The position numbers and the translations under genes were made by a program. The notes under the pieces were generated by a model. That model saw nothing but the letters and a program-made list of their open reading frames with translations. It ran no database searches and had not been told where the DNA came from. Of a DNA stretch of 62,105 nucleotides, positions 52,841-61,885 are shown in pieces. Each line of letters opens with the position of its first letter. Position 1 is the stretch's first letter. Source of the DNA: Paenibacillus eucommiae (GTDB lineage Bacteria > Bacillota > Bacilli > Paenibacillales > NBRC-103111); contig NZ_JAGGLB010000048.1 in NCBI RefSeq assembly GCF_017874215.1, positions 1-62,105 of the forward strand, written 5' to 3'.

Positions 52841-53420
52841 ACGCTTTGCGGGACTGTTGACAAAAGCCGATTTTGCGAAAAATGACTTTTATATACCCAG
52901 TGTTTATGCGGGTTCTCAAATGTCAATTTCGTCAAAAAGGTATTTTGTCAACAGTCCCTTGCGGCGTCCTTTGATGAGCGTGTTCGTAACGTGGGAGCTT
53001 TGCGGAGGTAAGGGGAGGGAGTGGCTCCAGCCGCTGTTAAAGATTTGTTCCCTTGAATGGTATCGATGAGGATGTAGGAACAAATCTTTAAAGGCGGACG
53101 CTATCGCTCTTCCTCCCACACCCCTTACCTCTCTTTAGCTACAATCGCACGAGCACCAAGCTCAAACGGACAGCCAGCAAGGGTTTTTCCTTGGATGGAA
53201 GGAGATTTCCCCGCGGGCCAAGCCGCTGGGACTGAAGATCGGTCCCGCCAACAGGCACAACAGAGAGGAGCTACTACTTTAACGAACTTTAACGATGATT
53301 TTCATCGTTAAAAGCATAAAGTCCCTGGATGAAGAGTTACACCGTCTACTTTCCCACTGTAAAGCTACACTGTGTAGTCGGGAATTTTTCACTCCAGGCT
53401 TCACCCAGAAAACTTATACT
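52841..53420. repeat. Composite hairpin repeat, copy H, interrupted by a MITE
   Basis: Left module ACGCTTTGC | GGCGTCCTTTGATGAGCG is split by the insertion at 52850-52958. Outer arms AGGTAAGGGG and CCCCTTACCT differ from the common GGGAATGGC on both sides yet pair; inner arms are perfect. Then CTCAAACGGACAGCCAGCAAGG, GGCCAAGCCGCTGGG, a short palindrome at about 53287, CACTCCAGGCTTCACCC and AAAACTTATACTT as in copy C. No gene in 52739-53476. Confidence 0.9.
52850..52958. mobile_element. 109-bp MITE with perfect 16-bp ends and TTGC target duplication
   Basis: Ends GGGACTGTTGACAAAA and TTTTGTCAACAGTCCC are exact inverted repeats. TTGC stands outside both ends (52846-52849 and 52959-52962). Removing the element and one TTGC restores the ACGCYTTGCGGCGTCC start of the composite repeat. 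No coding capacity. Family not assigned. Confidence 0.88.
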
Positions 53421-53476
53421 TTCTGGCGTTCATTAAGAAAACCCGCTAGGCGAAAATAAAGGAGGAAAAACTAACT

Positions 53477-54544
53477 ATGACATTTATTTTGCCACATATT
53501 GAACAGTTATCCACATACGTACTGGGAGAGCATCCTCCAGATGGAAGCAGCGTGCTCAAGCTTAATCAAAATGAAAGTCCGTATCCCCCTGCACAGCTAG
53601 TCCTTGAGACTCTTCGTACAATTGGCGAGGAATCCATTCGCCGTTACCCGGACACTGCGTGCGGAGAACTGCGTGCAGCCCTGTCACATCGTCATAACGT
53701 TAAGGAGGAGCAGGTGTTTTGCGGGAACGGATCAAGTGAAATCATTTCATTAATCATCAAAGTGTTTGTCGGACCAGGCAGATGCATCGCTATTCCAGAC
53801 CCTTCCTTCTCGCTCTATCATTCGGTAGCCGCATCCTATCAAGCAGCAAGCATCCGCATTCCGCTGCGAGATGACTACACCATCGATACGGATTTGCTAA
53901 TCCGCAGTGAAGCAGATGTACTTGTGCTGGTAAATCCAAATGCTCCCACCGGACGATTGCTGCCACTTGTAGAGGTAGAGCAAATTGTCAGCCAGTTTCG
54001 CGGACTTGTCGTCATCGACGAAGCTTATATGGACTTCGCCACTCCTGGATCGTCAGCTCTTCCACTTGCTCAGCGTTATGAGAATGTGCTCATTCTACGG
54101 ACATTTTCCAAAGCGTATGCCCTATGCGGAGCGCGTGTAGGCTACTGCATCGCCAGAAAGCAGCTCATTTCGGCACTGGAAAAAGGTAAGGACATTTACA
54201 ATATTAATGCAATCAGCCAGAGGCTTGCAGAAGCTGCCTTGCGGGCCCAAACCTACACAGATCGTACCATAGCCGCTACTAAACTGACCCGTGACGCTTT
54301 TAGTGCAGAGCTGGAGCAGCTTGAATTTGAGGTTCTGCCCTCGCATACAAATTTTGTACTGTGCACACCTCCTTCTGGCCCGGAGAAGTATACAGCCCGT
54401 GAATTGTACCAGGAGCTCATCAAACGAAATATATACGTTCGCCACTTTGAGCATCCCCGTCTCAGCGACAAGCTCCGCATTTCGATCGGCACTGATGAAG
54501 AAATGCGGCTTGTTACTACTGCTCTAAGCGAATTATTGAATTAA
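53477..54544 (+). CDS. hisC: Histidinol-phosphate aminotransferase
   Basis: A 355-residue fold-type I PLP aminotransferase. LNQNESPYPP near the N-terminus, NPNAPTGRLL, VIDEAYMDF, the PLP lysine segment LRTFSKAYALCGARVGY (about residue 216), and C-terminal NIYVRHFEHPRLSDKLRISIGT are all typical HisC features. It converts imidazole acetol phosphate and glutamate to histidinol phosphate; paralogues also act on aromatic amino acids. It stands alone, away from any his operon, so it may be a second copy or a specialised aminotransferase. ATG after AAAGGAGG. Confidence 0.9.
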   Translation: MTFILPHIEQLSTYVLGEHPPDGSSVLKLNQNESPYPPAQLVLETLRTIGEESIRRYPDTACGELRAALSHRHNVKEEQVFCGNGSSEIISLIIKVFVGPGRCIAIPDPSFSLYHSVAASYQAASIRIPLRDDYTIDTDLLIRSEADVLVLVNPNAPTGRLLPLVEVEQIVSQFRGLVVIDEAYMDFATPGSSALPLAQRYENVLILRTFSKAYALCGARVGYCIARKQLISALEKGKDIYNINAISQRLAEAALRAQTYTDRTIAATKLTRDAFSAELEQLEFEVLPSHTNFVLCTPPSGPEKYTARELYQELIKRNIYVRHFEHPRLSDKLRISIGTDEEMRLVTTALSELLN

Positions 54545-54644
54545 AGGATAAGTTCCTCAGGAACTTTCACCCGGGTATAGGCGTCTAATAGCTATACCCA
54601 GTATTCCCCTTTATTTTTTCTTGTTTTCCTTTATTCCCCTTTAT

Positions 54645-54706
54645 TTTCTGGGGTTTCTGGGGTTTCTGAGGTTTCTGGGGTTTCTGAATTTTTCTGAATT
54701 TTTCTG
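54645..54706. repeat. 9-10-bp tandem repeat upstream of the PepSY lipoprotein gene
   Basis: Four GGGGTTTCT units (one GAGGTTTCT) followed by two GAATTTTTCT units. The array ends only a few bases before the GTG start of the gene at 54711 and so occupies its promoter/leader region. Confidence 0.8.
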
Positions 54707-54710
54707 AAAG

Positions 54711-55055
54711 GTGGAGTTGTTTCTGAGATCTGTATGCCTGCTTGCTTTGATCCTCATGTTAGTGTCGGTGTCAGGATGTAAAGAATCAAAACCAACCCAG
54801 TCCGGCGTGAGTGCGCTATCCAAAGAAGATGCCCTTCAAATTGCTAAACAGCATGTTCAAGACCGGGAAGCTGAATGGAGTGCAAGGTTTGCGGAAAGTG
54901 AGGAGCTTGAAATCAATAACGTGAAGCAGCAATATGCGGTCTGGATCGTGGAAGCGGTTTTTCCTGGCGGCAATAAAGAAACCTACCGGATTGATGCTGA
55001 TAGCGGGAAGCTTCTGATTCTGACAGAGACCGAAGCTCCCTCGCAAGAAAAATAA
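54711..55055 (+). CDS. Small PepSY-domain lipoprotein
   Basis: A 114-residue protein from a GTG start (a TTG two codons later is also possible; the Shine-Dalgarno is weak, GAAAGG). Signal with lipobox VSGC near residue 23, then a single PepSY-type domain (about 38-108: KEDALQIAKQHVQ, YAVWIVEAVFPGG, YRIDADSGKLL). PepSY domains inhibit or modulate secreted proteases or signalling partners. It is followed by a bidirectional terminator. The tandem repeat just upstream may vary its expression. Confidence 0.75.
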   Translation: MELFLRSVCLLALILMLVSVSGCKESKPTQSGVSALSKEDALQIAKQHVQDREAEWSARFAESEELEINNVKQQYAVWIVEAVFPGGNKETYRIDADSGKLLILTETEAPSQEK

Positions 55056-55072
55056 GATACACATCAGAAAAA

Positions 55073-55110
55073 GAAAATAGCCTTGACCAAACCGGTCTAA
55101 GGCCATTTTC
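55073..55110. terminator. Bidirectional terminator
   Basis: GAAAATAGCCTTGACC pairs with GGTCTAAGGCCATTTTC with small bulges and A/T-rich ends on both sides, between the convergent PepSY and chromate-transporter genes. Confidence 0.8.
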
Positions 55111-55124
55111 TACTTACTGTTTAA

Positions 55125-56315
55125 TTAGAACAGCTCAATCATCACGCCACCGGCAGCACCAGTAACAACAATGACCCACGGCGGCAGTTTCCAGAACACC
55201 AGCATAATAAACAAAATCAGTACTAGCGCAAAATCGGCAGGAGCGAGAACAGCCGTTGTCCAAAGAGGGTTGTACAGGGCAGCCAGCAAAACACCGACAA
55301 CAGCAGCATTAATGCCAATCATAGCCCCTTGAATTCTGGGACTTTTGCGCAAGATGCTCCAAAAGGGCAGCGCTCCAACAATAAGCAGATAAGCCGGTAA
55401 AAAGATAGCCATCGTTGCAATCACAGCCCCTACGGCTCCACCAGCCATAGCACCCAAATATCCGGCAAAGGTGAATAGTGGTCCTGGTATTGCTTGGGCA
55501 GCACCATAACCTGCGAGAAAGTTTTCCTGGCTAACCCAACCGGTGGGGACAACTTCTCTCTCAAGCAGCGGAAGAATAACGTGTCCTCCACCAAATACCA
55601 GAGAACCTGTACGGTAGAAGCTATCAAACATCGGAAGCCAGCCCGCAATCCCAGCATGACGAAGTAACGGTAATACAAGCAAGAGTGCGAAGAAGAGTAT
55701 CAGGCAAATAATAGCTACCTTGCGGCTGACTGGCACATGCAGATCAGGCAGCTCTGAAGCTGGCATTTTCCGATACATCCATAATCCGACCAAACCTGCA
55801 GCAATCATGATGACTACCTGACTGAGCACAGATTGCCAAATGAGGGTTACAGTTGCTGCAGCAATGGCTAACGTCATCCGATTACGATCCGGTGTCAGCT
55901 TTTGTCCCATACCCAGAACAGCATGCGCAACAATCGCGACCGCTACAATCTTGAGCCCATGAATCCAGCCGGCGCTGCCAATGTCCAGTCCCTGCATCAA
56001 AAAGGCGAACAGCACCAATGCAATAAAGGATGGCATCGTAAAGCCGATCCAGGCCATCAGTCCACCAAGCAAGCCGCCGCGGATAATACCTATGCCCATT
56101 CCCACTTTGCTGCTTGCCGGTCCTGGAAGAAAGTGACAGAGGGCTACCAGATCAGCATAGCTGCGCTCATCCAGCCATTTACGCCTGCGTATATACTCTT
56201 CGTGAAAATAACCGAGATGTGCCACCGGTCCCCCAAATGAAGTCAGACCAAGCTTGGTGGATACCGCTAACACTTCTATAAGCGCTTTTAATTTACTTTC
56301 ATGCTTATCTCCCAC
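55125..56315 (-). CDS. chrA: Chromate transporter ChrA (CHR family)
   Basis: A 396-residue two-domain CHR protein with about ten to eleven membrane segments. Domain 1: TSFGGPVAHLGYFHEEYI and LCHFLPGPASSKVGMGIG. Domain 2: VFGGGHVILPLLEREVV and GYGAAQAIPGPLFTFAGYLG. These GGP/PGP motifs are diagnostic. It exports chromate or related oxyanions by antiport. The GTG start follows GAAAGGATAGTCA. It stands alone. Given the sulfur island nearby, sulfate-like oxyanion transport is an alternative. Confidence 0.95.
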   Translation of the reverse strand: MGDKHESKLKALIEVLAVSTKLGLTSFGGPVAHLGYFHEEYIRRRKWLDERSYADLVALCHFLPGPASSKVGMGIGIIRGGLLGGLMAWIGFTMPSFIALVLFAFLMQGLDIGSAGWIHGLKIVAVAIVAHAVLGMGQKLTPDRNRMTLAIAAATVTLIWQSVLSQVVIMIAAGLVGLWMYRKMPASELPDLHVPVSRKVAIICLILFFALLLVLPLLRHAGIAGWLPMFDSFYRTGSLVFGGGHVILPLLEREVVPTGWVSQENFLAGYGAAQAIPGPLFTFAGYLGAMAGGAVGAVIATMAIFLPAYLLIVGALPFWSILRKSPRIQGAMIGINAAVVGVLLAALYNPLWTTAVLAPADFALVLILFIMLVFWKLPPWVIVVTGAAGGVMIELF

Positions 56316-56446
56316 TGACTATCCTTTCTCAAGCGCTCGAAACCGCCTCTATCGTAATATGAGTTTATGCTATTATGATACATTGCTTTAGCAAACAGGT
56401 CACCTATAATTTCTCAATACCTGGCATATTTACAAAAATAAAAAAC

Positions 56447-56850
56447 AGCCTTGCGGCGTCCTTTGAGGAGCGTGCGGCGCTACAGCTCTTCCTCCCACAG
56501 CCATTCCCTTCTCAGCTACAATCGCACGAATCAGACAAACACCAAGCTCTAACGGACAGCCAGCAATGTTTTTTCTCTTGGTTAGAGAATGTTTCTAAGC
56601 GGCCGTAGGCACTGGAGATGAAGAGCCCGTGCAGTTGAGGAGGATATTCTACTTTAACGATGTTTTTCATCGTTAAAAGCACTAGCTCCCTCCACATTCT
56701 TACTTTAACAATGAAAAACATCATTAAAATCCCCTTTACCTGGCCAGAAAGGCCATCCGTCCTCTTTTAACGATGAAAATCATCATTAAAGTGGCTGATG
56801 ACCTGGAAACACGTGCTTTAACGATCAAAAACATCGTTAAAGTCAAGCAC
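56447..56850. repeat. Composite repeat, copy I (left hairpin arm deleted) with four short palindromes
   Basis: GCGGCGTCCTTTGAGGAGCGTG joins directly to the right arm CCCACAGCCATTCCC, so the loop and left arm are lost. The CTCTAACGGACAGCCAGCAA module and short palindromes at about 56652, 56702, 56765 and 56816 follow. No gene in 56316-56901. Confidence 0.85.
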
Positions 56851-56901
56851 ATGCTCATTTAGGGGAGGCTGGCTGCCGGGGGATTACACTTACCCAAAAA
56901 A

Positions 56902-58956
56902 TCAATGATAGGGAAGAAAATAAGTGGACTCGACCTCGTTGGCAGGCAGAGGACGGCTAAAGTAATAGCCCTGGATTTCCTGACAGGAATTATCCAATAG
57001 AAAATCGAGCTGCTCCTTAGTTTCTATGCCCTCTGCAATAACCTCCATCTTAAGGTGCCGAGCCATAGAAATGATTGTCGCTACAATAGCTCTGTCGCTT
57101 TCACTCAACGTCAGGTCCGTAATAAACGAGCGGTCGATTTTCAGCTTATTGATCGGAAGATGTTTTAGATAGCTGAGTGAGCTGTAGCCCGTTCCGAAAT
57201 CATCGAGGTTTACCTTTACTCCATATGTACTGAGCTCCGTTAGAATGGCTGTCGAGGCAGCTGCGTCCATCATCATGCTCTCTGTAATTTCCAGTTCCAG
57301 ATATTGTGGCTCAAGTCCTGTTTCCTCAAGAATTTTGCGTATGTACTCGACCAGATTGGATTGATGAAATTGCATCGTTGACAAGTTGACGGAAACGGGA
57401 ATACGCGGGCCTCCGGCATCATGCCATTGCCGCATCTGGCGGCAGGCTTCACGTAATATCCAGGTGCCCATATCGTAGATTAAGCCTGATTCTTCGGCGA
57501 TTGGAATAAACGTGTTGGGCGGAAGAAGCCCTTTCGTAGGATGGTTCCAGCGCACCAATGCCTCCACACCAATGATCCGTTGATCCAGTGCGAGCATTTG
57601 GGGCTGATAATGCAGGAGCAGCTCATTAAGCTTCATTGCCTTTCGCAGCTCGCCTTCAAGTTCGATTTTTTCCTTCAGCTGTGCATTCAGTCCGGAGGTA
57701 TAAAACTGGTAGCCGTTCTTCCCGCTTTTCTTGACCTCGTACATGGCCGTGTCCGCATTTTTGAGCAGCTCAACGGCATCTCCGCCATCATCCGGAAAGA
57801 CAGCAATTCCTATGCTCGCTGTAACATAAAACTCATATTCATTCAGATGGAAAGGCTGTTGAATCGCTTTCGTAATGCATCCCGCAATGGTGCACATTTC
57901 ATCTTTCCCACCACAATCTTCAAGGAGCAGCGTAAACTCGTCTCCGCCCATTCTCGCAAGCATCCCCTTGCAGCCCGAAAGACCATTTTCGATCCGTCGT
58001 CCCATTTCCTGCAGAAACATATCCCCATACATATGGCCTAAAGAATCATTAATCATTTTAAATCTGTCAATATCTACAACCATAACGGCAAAAAGCGGGA
58101 TTGCAACTTGGTTCAGACCTCTTTCGAGGATCATGCGCGATAATTCCTGATTGAATTTCCTCCGGTTCGGCAGACCTGTAAGCGCGTCATGATAGGCCAT
58201 GTGGATAATCTCCTGCTCTGCTTTTTTGCGGGCACTAATATTGCGCAGCACCGTCAAAATCGCGGGCTCTCCTTCATAGCTGATGGCCTTGCTGGCCACT
58301 TCAACATCGATCGCTTCGCCTTTCAAATTGACAACTTTAATTTCCAATATTTCCGTTCGTTCATCGGAAGCACCAAGAGTCTGAAGCCGGGAAACAACTG
58401 AATCCCAATAATCGGGATGCACAAATCGTCTGATCTTCTCTCCAAGCAAATTTTCGCGGGTTCCTCCGAGAGTTTCCTCCGCTATCTCATTGATAAAAAC
58501 GATTTGCAAGTCCTTAAAGATCACAATCGGATCGAGGTAGACGTCAATAAGCTGGTGGTAGCGGGTAATAATTTCCTCCGTTATGCTTTGCTGCTTCACA
58601 GACTCTGAAATATCACGGATGCACAAATGATGCCCTTGAATGCCCCTGTCTGCAAAAAAAGTAAAGTGATCAACTGTCCAGGTCAAGATCCTGCGGTTAT
58701 CATCATGTAAACGAAGCCTGTAGGTTTGAGCAGTATCAGCCAAAGCTTGCACCTTATACCGCTCGAACATCTCCAGATCCTCTTCGATAATCAAATTGTG
58801 AATCATAGTTTCCAGCCGCAAACCGGATAAGGACTGCTGTGAATAAGCAGCCGCATTGGCATTCATTTTTACAATTCGTCCATTTGCCTCTATCGCCACA
58901 ACGAGTCCGGGATAAATTGTATATAAAAAAGACAGCGATTCAATCCAGTCCTCCAT
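56902..58956 (-). CDS. PAS-PAS-GGDEF-EAL cyclic-di-GMP enzyme
   Basis: A 684-residue cytosolic protein: PAS 1 (about 8-105), PAS 2 (about 130-245), GGDEF (about 255-415) with intact ARMGGDEFTLLLED, and EAL (about 430-675) with VEALVRW, ELEITESMMM and DDFGTGYSSLSYLK. Both catalytic motifs look complete, so cyclic-di-GMP synthesis and breakdown are both possible. I see no RxxD product-inhibition site before GGDEF. No membrane segments. ATG after AGGAGG. The terminator just upstream may limit read-through from the preceding gene. Confidence 0.93.
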   Translation of the reverse strand: MEDWIESLSFLYTIYPGLVVAIEANGRIVKMNANAAAYSQQSLSGLRLETMIHNLIIEEDLEMFERYKVQALADTAQTYRLRLHDDNRRILTWTVDHFTFFADRGIQGHHLCIRDISESVKQQSITEEIITRYHQLIDVYLDPIVIFKDLQIVFINEIAEETLGGTRENLLGEKIRRFVHPDYWDSVVSRLQTLGASDERTEILEIKVVNLKGEAIDVEVASKAISYEGEPAILTVLRNISARKKAEQEIIHMAYHDALTGLPNRRKFNQELSRMILERGLNQVAIPLFAVMVVDIDRFKMINDSLGHMYGDMFLQEMGRRIENGLSGCKGMLARMGGDEFTLLLEDCGGKDEMCTIAGCITKAIQQPFHLNEYEFYVTASIGIAVFPDDGGDAVELLKNADTAMYEVKKSGKNGYQFYTSGLNAQLKEKIELEGELRKAMKLNELLLHYQPQMLALDQRIIGVEALVRWNHPTKGLLPPNTFIPIAEESGLIYDMGTWILREACRQMRQWHDAGGPRIPVSVNLSTMQFHQSNLVEYIRKILEETGLEPQYLELEITESMMMDAAASTAILTELSTYGVKVNLDDFGTGYSSLSYLKHLPINKLKIDRSFITDLTLSESDRAIVATIISMARHLKMEVIAEGIETKEQLDFLLDNSCQEIQGYYFSRPLPANEVESTYFLPYH

Positions 58957-58981
58957 GAATATCCTCCTAAAAAGAAAAAAA

Positions 58982-58997
58982 CCGGAACCTTATCCGG
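58982..58997 (-). terminator. Terminator between the hydrolase and GGDEF-EAL genes
   Basis: On the minus strand CCGGATAAGGTTCCGG is followed by TTTTTTTCTTTTT. It is 106 bases after the hydrolase stop and only about 25 bases before the next start codon. Confidence 0.8.
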
Positions 58998-59102
58998 CCT
59001 TGACCCAAGATAAATTCATTAAATCCGTCTAGTTATATACACATCCTATATCACTAGAAGATATAATTGCAATGGGTCTTATTATTCTTTTTTCAAATTA
59101 AC

Positions 59103-60266
59103 TTATGGCTCGACAAATGATTGTCCAACTGAATACTTTTGGCCATGATTCACTATATCATCCAACCATTTAGTCATCTGGATTCCATCTTCTTCTACAT
59201 CAAAGAAAATCTTATTGGGAGAGATCGTGTGTGTGGTTGTTCCAGACTTTGCGTTTATCCCATAATCAGTCAAATAATAATAATAGTTAGGAATTGTATC
59301 CTCCAGCAGCTTCGTAGACTGCAGCATCTGCTTAGACCAGTTCTGAACAGCCTGAGAATCCGCTTCGATCCCGTTCAATCTGCTTTGGTAAGCAATCAGG
59401 ATAGCATCATATAAGGTGTTGGATTGCAAAAGTACAACATTATCTGGCAGCTTGGTACGGCTGCCGGCAACTGCGGAGCCGATCAAATCTGCACTTGGGG
59501 AATACCCGAATGTTTGCTCGAAATCTGCCTGCCACACGGAGTCAATGATGTCTGGCCATTTACTTATGTTCAAATAAGCGCTGTCTGAAAATTGAAAGAT
59601 GGATGAATCGGGATAATGACCAGCGATTTCCGGCGCCCAGAAAGCTGAAGCGAAGCCTCCTGCGCTTTCTCCGGCTATCATCAGCTTGGATGGTTTATCA
59701 AAATGCTTGTAAACCCAATCCAGCGCAGCGAGCGTATTATTTTTACCATTGTGATGAATCGTTAACGTTTCTCCATGTTCCAGCGGATAATCAATCGTCG
59801 TATTCCCGATATGGAAATCTCCGGTTGTATAAGGTATGTACACAATATTCCAGTCGTTGAACGGGTTCTGGGCATTATTTGCTGCCAAAATACCATTCAT
59901 CATGGTTAGCTTATAGAAGGAAATATTTGCAGCATAATCGCCAATGTCTCCTTTAAAGAGCAGCGAGCGAAGACTTTGCGGCCTGGATGCGCTATTAGCG
60001 TCCCAGCTAAAGCCTCCACCGGAGAAGTAGACCATCACATTGTCACTGGTTCCTTTTTTCGTATATAAATAATAGTCCGAGCCATCGCTGGAAATAACCT
60101 GACCAGGCAATGTTGTTTTGTACCATTCGTTCACCTTCGTTTGGCTAAAATCCGCAGCTTCCTTAGGCTTCTGAATCACGAAAACATACACATAACCAAT
60201 CAGTAGAACAATCAGGATAGCAAGGATGCCAAGGGATATTCCTGTTATTTTAAAAGCTTTTTTCAT
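59103..60266 (-). CDS. Pectin-acetylesterase-like alpha/beta hydrolase
   Basis: The start is ATG 60266 (MKKAFKITGIS), overlapping the previous stop by four bases, with GGGAG upstream. The 387-residue product has an N-terminal membrane anchor (8-30) and an extracytoplasmic serine-hydrolase domain with VMVYFSGGGFSWD (oxyanion region), VYIPYTTGDFHIGN (as in plant and bacterial pectin acetylesterases) and the nucleophile elbow AGESAGGFAS near residue 204. It may deacetylate polysaccharide at the cell surface. It is coupled to a hypothetical gene and precedes the GGDEF-EAL gene. Confidence 0.85.
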   Translation of the reverse strand: MKKAFKITGISLGILAILIVLLIGYVYVFVIQKPKEAADFSQTKVNEWYKTTLPGQVISSDGSDYYLYTKKGTSDNVMVYFSGGGFSWDANSASRPQSLRSLLFKGDIGDYAANISFYKLTMMNGILAANNAQNPFNDWNIVYIPYTTGDFHIGNTTIDYPLEHGETLTIHHNGKNNTLAALDWVYKHFDKPSKLMIAGESAGGFASAFWAPEIAGHYPDSSIFQFSDSAYLNISKWPDIIDSVWQADFEQTFGYSPSADLIGSAVAGSRTKLPDNVVLLQSNTLYDAILIAYQSRLNGIEADSQAVQNWSKQMLQSTKLLEDTIPNYYYYLTDYGINAKSGTTTHTISPNKIFFDVEEDGIQMTKWLDDIVNHGQKYSVGQSFVEP

Positions 60267-60904
60267 TTGCCGATTCTCCCTGCCCAATCACCCAGCTCCC
60301 GCAAGGCATCCTCTACATTCCGCTCGGCATTCAAGGAAAGAATCATTTGCTCTGTAATCGCGGAACCCTTATAAATCTCTCTTACTACTTCCACCTCTAC
60401 CGGCATATCAAAGTAATCTTCCGCCCATTCCACATAATCCTCCGCATTTTCATAAATCGTGCCCAGCAAAAACGAAGAGCCATCCGATTCTCCTTCCGGA
60501 ATATGAACCTCTCCCTTCCGCCAAGCGGTATCTCCCGCTTCACGCCATATGCAGAACGTCACATCATCCTTTTCGATAGCTTCATCATCCAGATAAGCAA
60601 GCAAAGCGGCGGGCGCATCTTCATATATACCTGGCCACACTTCATAGGTATCCCCCGCATGTGGACTTAAAGCCGATTCGTGATCAAACCCCTTTACTAT
60701 ACATCCATCCGGGGTAAATGCAACAAACATATGATCTCCGGAGCCATTGTCGACTTTCCCCAGCGAAACATGTGCAGACCATTCGGGATAAAAAAGGTGA
60801 TAACGCAGCCAATCCTCCGGACATAAAATCAAGTCCAAAGCAGCCATAGCGATCATCTTTTCCCTTAATATTTGAGGTGCAGCCAAGCCATTCAAAGTTC
60901 TCAT
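60263..60904 (-). CDS. Conserved-looking hypothetical protein
   Basis: The start is ATG 60904 (MRTLNGLAAPQ) after GGAAGGATGATGA. The 213-residue acidic, cytosolic product has no signal or membrane segment. It has many Trp and Asp/Glu residues (CPEDWLRYHLFYPEW, FDHESALSP, EDYVEWAEDYFDMPVEVEVV). I do not recognise the family with confidence; the layout recalls immunity-type or SUKH-like proteins. It overlaps the hydrolase gene by four bases, so the two are translated together. Confidence 0.7.
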   Translation of the reverse strand: MRTLNGLAAPQILREKMIAMAALDLILCPEDWLRYHLFYPEWSAHVSLGKVDNGSGDHMFVAFTPDGCIVKGFDHESALSPHAGDTYEVWPGIYEDAPAALLAYLDDEAIEKDDVTFCIWREAGDTAWRKGEVHIPEGESDGSSFLLGTIYENAEDYVEWAEDYFDMPVEVEVVREIYKGSAITEQMILSLNAERNVEDALRELGDWAGRIGK

Positions 60905-61132
60905 TTCATCATCCTTCCTATAATCATTTATGAACCATAAGACGAAGACACCACGATTCTGTAATCTAGACAACTCATTTTATATAATAAACGAACAATA
61001 GTAAAGTTTCACTCATGTAGCAGAATATCGGCCAATAAACACTCTATGGTAACTTGTGCATCCAATCACACCAACGTATAGGCAAATGCATATGATGAAA
61101 AATAGTCTAGAGCGTATACGGAGGTCGTAGTC

Positions 61133-61885
61133 ATGAGCATGCAATACCCAGGATACCAGCAACAGCCCAGTAACCTCTCCTTGCTGGACATAAGACATGG
61201 TGATGTAAACGGTGATGGGATAGCAGATATCATCTATTTATTCGGTCATAAGCCGCAAGGACAAGCCGGGCTTTTTGCCGATTCTATTATCCTTGTTATT
61301 CAAGACGGGTATTCCAGAAAGAGGACAACGGTTCATTTTCAAAATAATGCTGGATACAATGCGAGGTTGTTCCTTGGGGACTTTGACAAAGATCAAGTCG
61401 CGGACATCTTAATAATGATTGATTCCGGCGGAAGCGGGGGCTACATTAGTGCTTATATGTATTCATTCAGAAATAACGTCCTGCGCGAACTGTTTAATGT
61501 CGATGCCTATAATAATACGTATACATTTCGTGTGAATTATGAAGACCAGTACAAAGTGAGTGTAAGTAGTCCTCAGCTTGATGTGCTTTTTATGATAGAC
61601 ATTAGCAATAAAGGCTTTGATTATTTATCACAATATTATAATGAAAATGGGAAGCTTAAAAAACCGGCACAGGGTGAGGTACTTGCTCTAGGTGCGCTAT
61701 ATCCAGTTGTCGTAGATGTAAAAAGCATGAGTTATGACTTAATAGCCTTGCAGCGTATTATTGGCACAATAAATGCGGACACACTAGGATATGTCGAAAA
61801 CCTTCTGACATGGGATGGCAATCACTTTGCTTCCTCAAGACTTTCTGTCTCCATTCTGCCGAGTAAGTTAATTGCGCTTTATTGA
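61133..61885 (+). CDS. VCBS/FG-GAP-repeat protein
   Basis: A 250-residue protein with calcium-binding-like repeat cores GDVNGDGIADIIYL (about 23-36) and GDFDKDQVADILIMID (about 84-99), as in integrin-type beta-propeller or VCBS proteins. No signal peptide; the N-terminus MSMQYPGYQQQPSN is Gln/Pro-rich, like some spore or cytosolic Bacillales proteins. ATG after ACGGAGG. It is divergent from the hypothetical gene at 60263. Function unknown. Confidence 0.8.
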   Translation: MSMQYPGYQQQPSNLSLLDIRHGDVNGDGIADIIYLFGHKPQGQAGLFADSIILVIQDGYSRKRTTVHFQNNAGYNARLFLGDFDKDQVADILIMIDSGGSGGYISAYMYSFRNNVLRELFNVDAYNNTYTFRVNYEDQYKVSVSSPQLDVLFMIDISNKGFDYLSQYYNENGKLKKPAQGEVLALGALYPVVVDVKSMSYDLIALQRIIGTINADTLGYVENLLTWDGNHFASSRLSVSILPSKLIALY

